A stretch of DNA of 64,000 bases from Gemmata sp. (lineage in GTDB: Bacteria > Planctomycetota > Planctomycetia > Gemmatales > Gemmataceae). The position numbers and the translations under genes are program-made. The notes under the pieces were generated by a model. The model saw only the letters and a list, made by a program, of their open reading frames with translations. It had not been told where the DNA came from and did not search any database. This document shows, piece by piece, positions 61,677 to 64,000 of this stretch (its first letter is position 1; every line of letters starts with the position of its first letter). The stretch lies in the NCBI GenBank assembly GCA_025055115.1, contig JANWYJ010000038.1:57927-121926 (forward strand), given 5' to 3'.

Positions 61677-62104
61677 AGAGTGGCTCCGGGAGAGAAAAAA
61701 TGAGGTTACGACTTGCGCTATTAGCTTCAAAAAAAGAAACAGATTTGTCAATGGAAAATACTCGGAAATCCCTGTGCTAGACAGATTCGTGCGACACCAA
61801 AACTCGGACGGACGACCATCGCGTCCAGCTCAATCGCCACGGTTCGGTGGGGCATTGGCCTGAGCAGATGGGCAACAGATGCCGCAGCGATTTCCGCTAT
61901 TGCCGGTTTGGCGTCGGAAGAAGGTTTGGCTTTGGAAGAAGAAGTACGCTACTTCATGTAGACAACGGTAGATAAGCGGTGATCGCCGCTAATGCCGGTT
62001 TGGCGTCGGAAGGGCGGGGGTGTGACAGGATACGTCAGACGTTCCGGCAGCGAGTATTCTTGTCCGAATATTACTCGCCAAACTTTCCGCGGGGGTGTGA
62101 CAGG
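61677..62104. other. Gene-free gap with repeats
   Basis: 428 bp with no supportable gene. It holds two repeat pairs (separate entries) and an AT-rich stretch (61690-61770) that probably contains the DUF1559 promoter; no unambiguous hexamers were found. Confidence 0.55.
61887..62012. repeat. 34 bp direct repeat, 92 bp offset
   Basis: 61887-61920 and 61979-62012 match at most positions (the 19 bases GCCGGTTTGGCGTCGGAAG at the ends are identical). The larger offset sets it apart from the ~72 bp pairs. Confidence 0.8.
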
Positions 62105-62123
62105 ATGCGTCAGACGTTCCGAC
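62014..62123. repeat. 35 bp direct repeat, 75 bp offset
   Basis: 62014-62048 and 62089-62123 differ at two or three positions in 35. The second copy contains the start codon (62105) of the following small membrane gene, so this pair duplicates a gene 5' end. Confidence 0.9.
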
Positions 62124-62584
62124 GGCGGCTGGGTGCCATCGCCGTCGGGTCAATCTGTAGTGGGATGGTCGGGGCGGTGGTCGCAGCCTGCCAACTCCCG
62201 GCCCCGACCCGTATCCTCGGCGGCGGTCTGCTGGTCGGGACGGTCGCCGCGTGTGGGTTCTGGACGGCCCGGCTGTGGTCGTTCCCGGCCATCGGGCGTC
62301 GCTGTGGCGTGTGGCTGGTCGGTTGCTACGTTGTGGGTCTGTGTAGCCTGGTGTTGGGCCTTGGGGCGGCTGTTTGGGCCGCGTTGGTGGGTGTCGGTGG
62401 GGCGTTACACTGGCTATGTGTGTTGCTGTTGGTCGCCGAGGTGGGTGAGCATTTCGGGGTTCGGTGGGTAGATGGTCAGAACCGGTGGTTCCCCAGCCGA
62501 TGGCTCGGCGGGGCAGCCTGGGTAGGGCTGTATCGCCGAGCCGGTCGCTGCAGCGAACCCGGCCGCGGTGCTGATTCCCCGTAG
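62105..62584 (+). CDS. Small multi-pass membrane protein, unidentified
   Basis: 159 residues from ATG 62105. About four hydrophobic helices ('AIAVGSICSGMVGAVVAA', 'ILGGGLLVGTVAACGFWTA', 'VWLVGCYVVGLCSLVLGLGA', 'ALVGVGGALHWLCVLLLVAE') and a short polar C-terminus with no motif. The start is uncertain because it lies inside a repeat copy; another open frame begins at 61979. The gene may be lineage-specific. Cytoplasmic membrane location is expected. Confidence 0.5.
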   Translation: MRQTFRRRLGAIAVGSICSGMVGAVVAACQLPAPTRILGGGLLVGTVAACGFWTARLWSFPAIGRRCGVWLVGCYVVGLCSLVLGLGAAVWAALVGVGGALHWLCVLLLVAEVGEHFGVRWVDGQNRWFPSRWLGGAAWVGLYRRAGRCSEPGRGADSP

Positions 62585-62683
62585 CTCACCGGTCGTCTCA
62601 ATCGGCGACCGGCCGTGGGAAATACTGGACGTGGGGGAATTGCCCGCTGATTCCCCGTAGCTCACCGGTCGTCTCGATCGGCG
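62570..62683. repeat. Duplicated 3' end of the small membrane gene (76 bp offset)
   Basis: 62570-62607, which contains the last residues and TAG stop (62582-62584) of the gene, is copied at 62646-62683 with 1 of 38 differences. Confidence 0.95.
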
Positions 62684-62738
62684 GGTGGCGTTGCGGTCGG
62701 GCCGGTGAGCTGGGTTGTTAGGGTGTTTTCCGTAAGGG

Positions 62739-62777
62739 TGTGCGGGCGATGAGGCCGGTGTGCGGGCGATGAGGCCC
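62739..62777. repeat. 20 bp tandem repeat
   Basis: TGTGCGGGCGATGAGGCCGG at 62739-62758 is followed directly by a near-identical copy at 62759-62777, 21 bp before the end of the next minus-strand gene. Confidence 0.9.
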
Positions 62778-62797
62778 GGTTGCACACCGCCAGCGCG

Positions 62798-63262
62798 CTA
62801 ATCGACTTCGAAGGTGAATTGATTGGCTTCCCCCTTTTTGACCATCACTTTGGTAAAGGGTTGTTGCGGGTTACTGTACTTGGGGTTGAGCCGTGGCGGG
62901 CCGCTGCCAAGCCCCTCGCCGCCTTCACTGGTGAGGCTGAGTTTGCTTGGCTTGGGTTCCCCGCGCCAGTCGATGGTGACGCCATATTCACCCTCGGGGG
63001 CACCATCGCCTTCCTCGTAGGTGGTCAGGGTGAAGGTGCCATCGGCACGGACTTTCCCGACCGGTTTGCCCCCGATCTGCTTTTCCAGGTCGTACGTCGC
63101 TGGGTGGAAGACGACTAAGGCCCCCACGGGCGGGGTGTTCTGCTTGTACGTCACTTTGCCGCCGGCGGGGATGGCCGGGGGCCGTCCGCTGCCGCCACAA
63201 CCGACTGTCAGCAGGATTGTAACAAGAAAAAGTCCTAGCGCGGTGGAGCGTGCCATCGTCAT
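62798..63262 (-). CDS. Small lipoprotein, transthyretin-like
   Basis: 154 residues. Signal and lipobox 'LVTILLTVGCGG' (Cys near residue 22). The mature part is a beta sandwich of the same type as the gene at 60093 ('GGKVTYKQNTPPVGALVVFH', 'VRADGTFTLTTYEEGDGAPE', 'GEYGVTIDW'). It lies downstream of a second DUF1559 gene, repeating the arrangement at 60093-61676. Function unknown. Confidence 0.83.
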   Translation of the reverse strand: MTMARSTALGLFLVTILLTVGCGGSGRPPAIPAGGKVTYKQNTPPVGALVVFHPATYDLEKQIGGKPVGKVRADGTFTLTTYEEGDGAPEGEYGVTIDWRGEPKPSKLSLTSEGGEGLGSGPPRLNPKYSNPQQPFTKVMVKKGEANQFTFEVD

Positions 63263-63276
63263 AGGGTCGGCCCGTT

Positions 63277-63316
63277 AGGGGGGCAAAGAAGGTCCGTCAG
63301 GGGGCAAAGAAGGACC
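63277..63316. repeat. 18 bp near-tandem repeat
   Basis: A unit like AGGGGGCAAAGAAGGTCC occurs at 63277-63295 and again, with small changes, at 63299-63316, between the lipoprotein and DUF1559 genes. Confidence 0.85.
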
Positions 63317-63365
63317 AGCGCGGCTGCGGGGGCAGCGGTCCAACCGTCGCCCCCGGGTGGCGCGG

Positions 63366-64000
63366 TCAGTCGGTGTTGGGGCTGGTTTCGGCCACAGTCA
63401 GACCGCCGCCGCGGGCGGTGATGAGGGCTGCGTAGGTTTGTGGCGCGATCGTTTCGCGAATGAAACGGACGCTGCCATCGGCGAAGACATGCATAGCCCC
63501 GCCGGAGTGGAAGGAGTAGGTTTCGTTGTTGTTGTGGCAGTTGATGACACAATTGCCAGGGGAAGCGTCGTTCGTTTTGCTCACAGCGCCATCGAGACCG
63601 TAGTCGTTTTCATGGTTTCCCCAGCCGCCGTCGTTGCGATTGTTGTTGATGAATTGCCCGCCACGGTAGAAGCCCGGTCGGCCCGCGTCTTCGCACAACA
63701 GAATCGTGTTGCTCGTGCCATCGGTGATCGCGGTGATGGGGTTGGGCCGCGATGCCGGAACACCCAGTTGGGCCAATAGCGGCGGTGGAGCTTCGATGTG
63801 CGGTTGCATGGCACTGTAGGTGTCGGCTTGTGTGGTACTGGCCGGATAACCGAAGAACGTGATGGAGCCAGGGTTGATCGCGCTGCAAGTGGCGTAGTCT
63901 GTAACCGCAAGATTTTGGAAGGGCATCGGGATAACGAATGTGAACGTTCCACTGGTTCGCCGATCAATGCCGCCGGGAGCGGAGGGGCAGATAAACGTGC
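63366..64000 (-). CDS. DUF1559 protein, C-terminal part (cut by window edge)
   Basis: The stop is at 63366; the open frame continues through base 64000, so the start and the pilin-like N-terminus lie outside. The visible ~211 residues carry the family's C-terminal features: 'ITDGTSNTILLCEDAGRPGF', 'CVINCHNNNETYSFHSGGAM' and 'HVFADGSVRFIRETI' (H-x9-DG-type motif). Same family as the gene at 60618; the two differ substantially in sequence. Confidence 0.9.
   Translation of the reverse strand, partial: TFICPSAPGGIDRRTSGTFTFVIPMPFQNLAVTDYATCSAINPGSITFFGYPASTTQADTYSAMQPHIEAPPPLLAQLGVPASRPNPITAITDGTSNTILLCEDAGRPGFYRGGQFINNNRNDGGWGNHENDYGLDGAVSKTNDASPGNCVINCHNNNETYSFHSGGAMHVFADGSVRFIRETIAPQTYAALITARGGGLTVAETSPNTD

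Noticed and set aside
211..62683. Repeats as assembly artefacts
   Set aside because: Many copies differ by several substitutions and some encode conservative amino-acid changes (SPSRQL to APSRQL), which needs evolutionary time. Artefact remains possible only for the perfect copies.
1..64000. tRNA or rRNA genes
   Set aside because: I scanned for T-arm GGTTCGA-x-TCC-type sequences with acceptor pairing and for conserved rRNA stretches and found none outside coding sequence; a covariance search would be more sensitive.

Overview
The window reads as chromosomal DNA of a planctomycete, most likely a member of the Gemmataceae. This rests on the gene content: pilin-like DUF1559 proteins paired with small lipoproteins, sulfatases, a DUF1080 protein, a DUF4214-containing secreted giant with an 'LETLEARDVPA'-type N-terminus, a PEP-CTERM protein, a SecD-SecF fusion and a TPR protein carrying alpha-CTD-like domains. 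GC is high, so many long antisense open frames are spurious. I see no tRNA, rRNA, IS element, phage gene or true CRISPR array.

Layout. 1-3.2 kb: a gene end, a membrane TPR protein and a small coiled-coil membrane protein (minus strand). 3.2-4.2 kb: miaA. 4.3-21.8 kb: eight co-directional genes forming a signalling locus. They encode a kinase-like protein, a GAP1-N2-type protein with a C-terminal membrane anchor, a membrane coiled protein, a DUF2135-like/multi-TM/FHA-like/zinc-ribbon protein, a TerY-like VWA protein, a VWA-PP2C fusion, a secreted 785-residue protein, and a VWA/multi-TM/FHA-like/zinc-ribbon protein. Kinase, phosphatase and VWA match the TerY-P triad known from comparative genomics; the two large membrane proteins look like paralogues with different outer domains. 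22-30 kb: an ArfB-like release factor, a 1438-residue secreted repeat protein, a dual-specificity phosphatase and a PafA-like alkaline phosphatase. 30.7-40 kb: a TPR/double alpha-CTD protein, a PEP-CTERM protein, tgt, yajC and secDF (the conserved queuosine/secretion cluster), and a parvulin-type isomerase. 40-57.5 kb: esterase, a PlsC-ACP-AMP ligase fusion, a frameshifted Gfo/Idh/MocA oxidoreductase, two sulfatases (one fused to a sialidase-like domain), DUF1080, MATE and MFS transporters, a creatininase-family protein and an LRR lipoprotein. 57.4-64 kb: a YcxB-like membrane protein, speA, and two DUF1559 plus lipoprotein pairs.

The most unusual genome-scale signal is in the intergenic DNA. 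Nearly every gap carries a local direct duplication, often copying the last codons and stop codon of the adjacent gene. Two classes appear: head-to-tail tandems of about 12-32 bp, and 19-38 bp copies separated by a start-to-start offset of 71-77 bp at ten separate places. Copies range from identical to about 74% identical, so the process looks repeated and ongoing rather than a single event.
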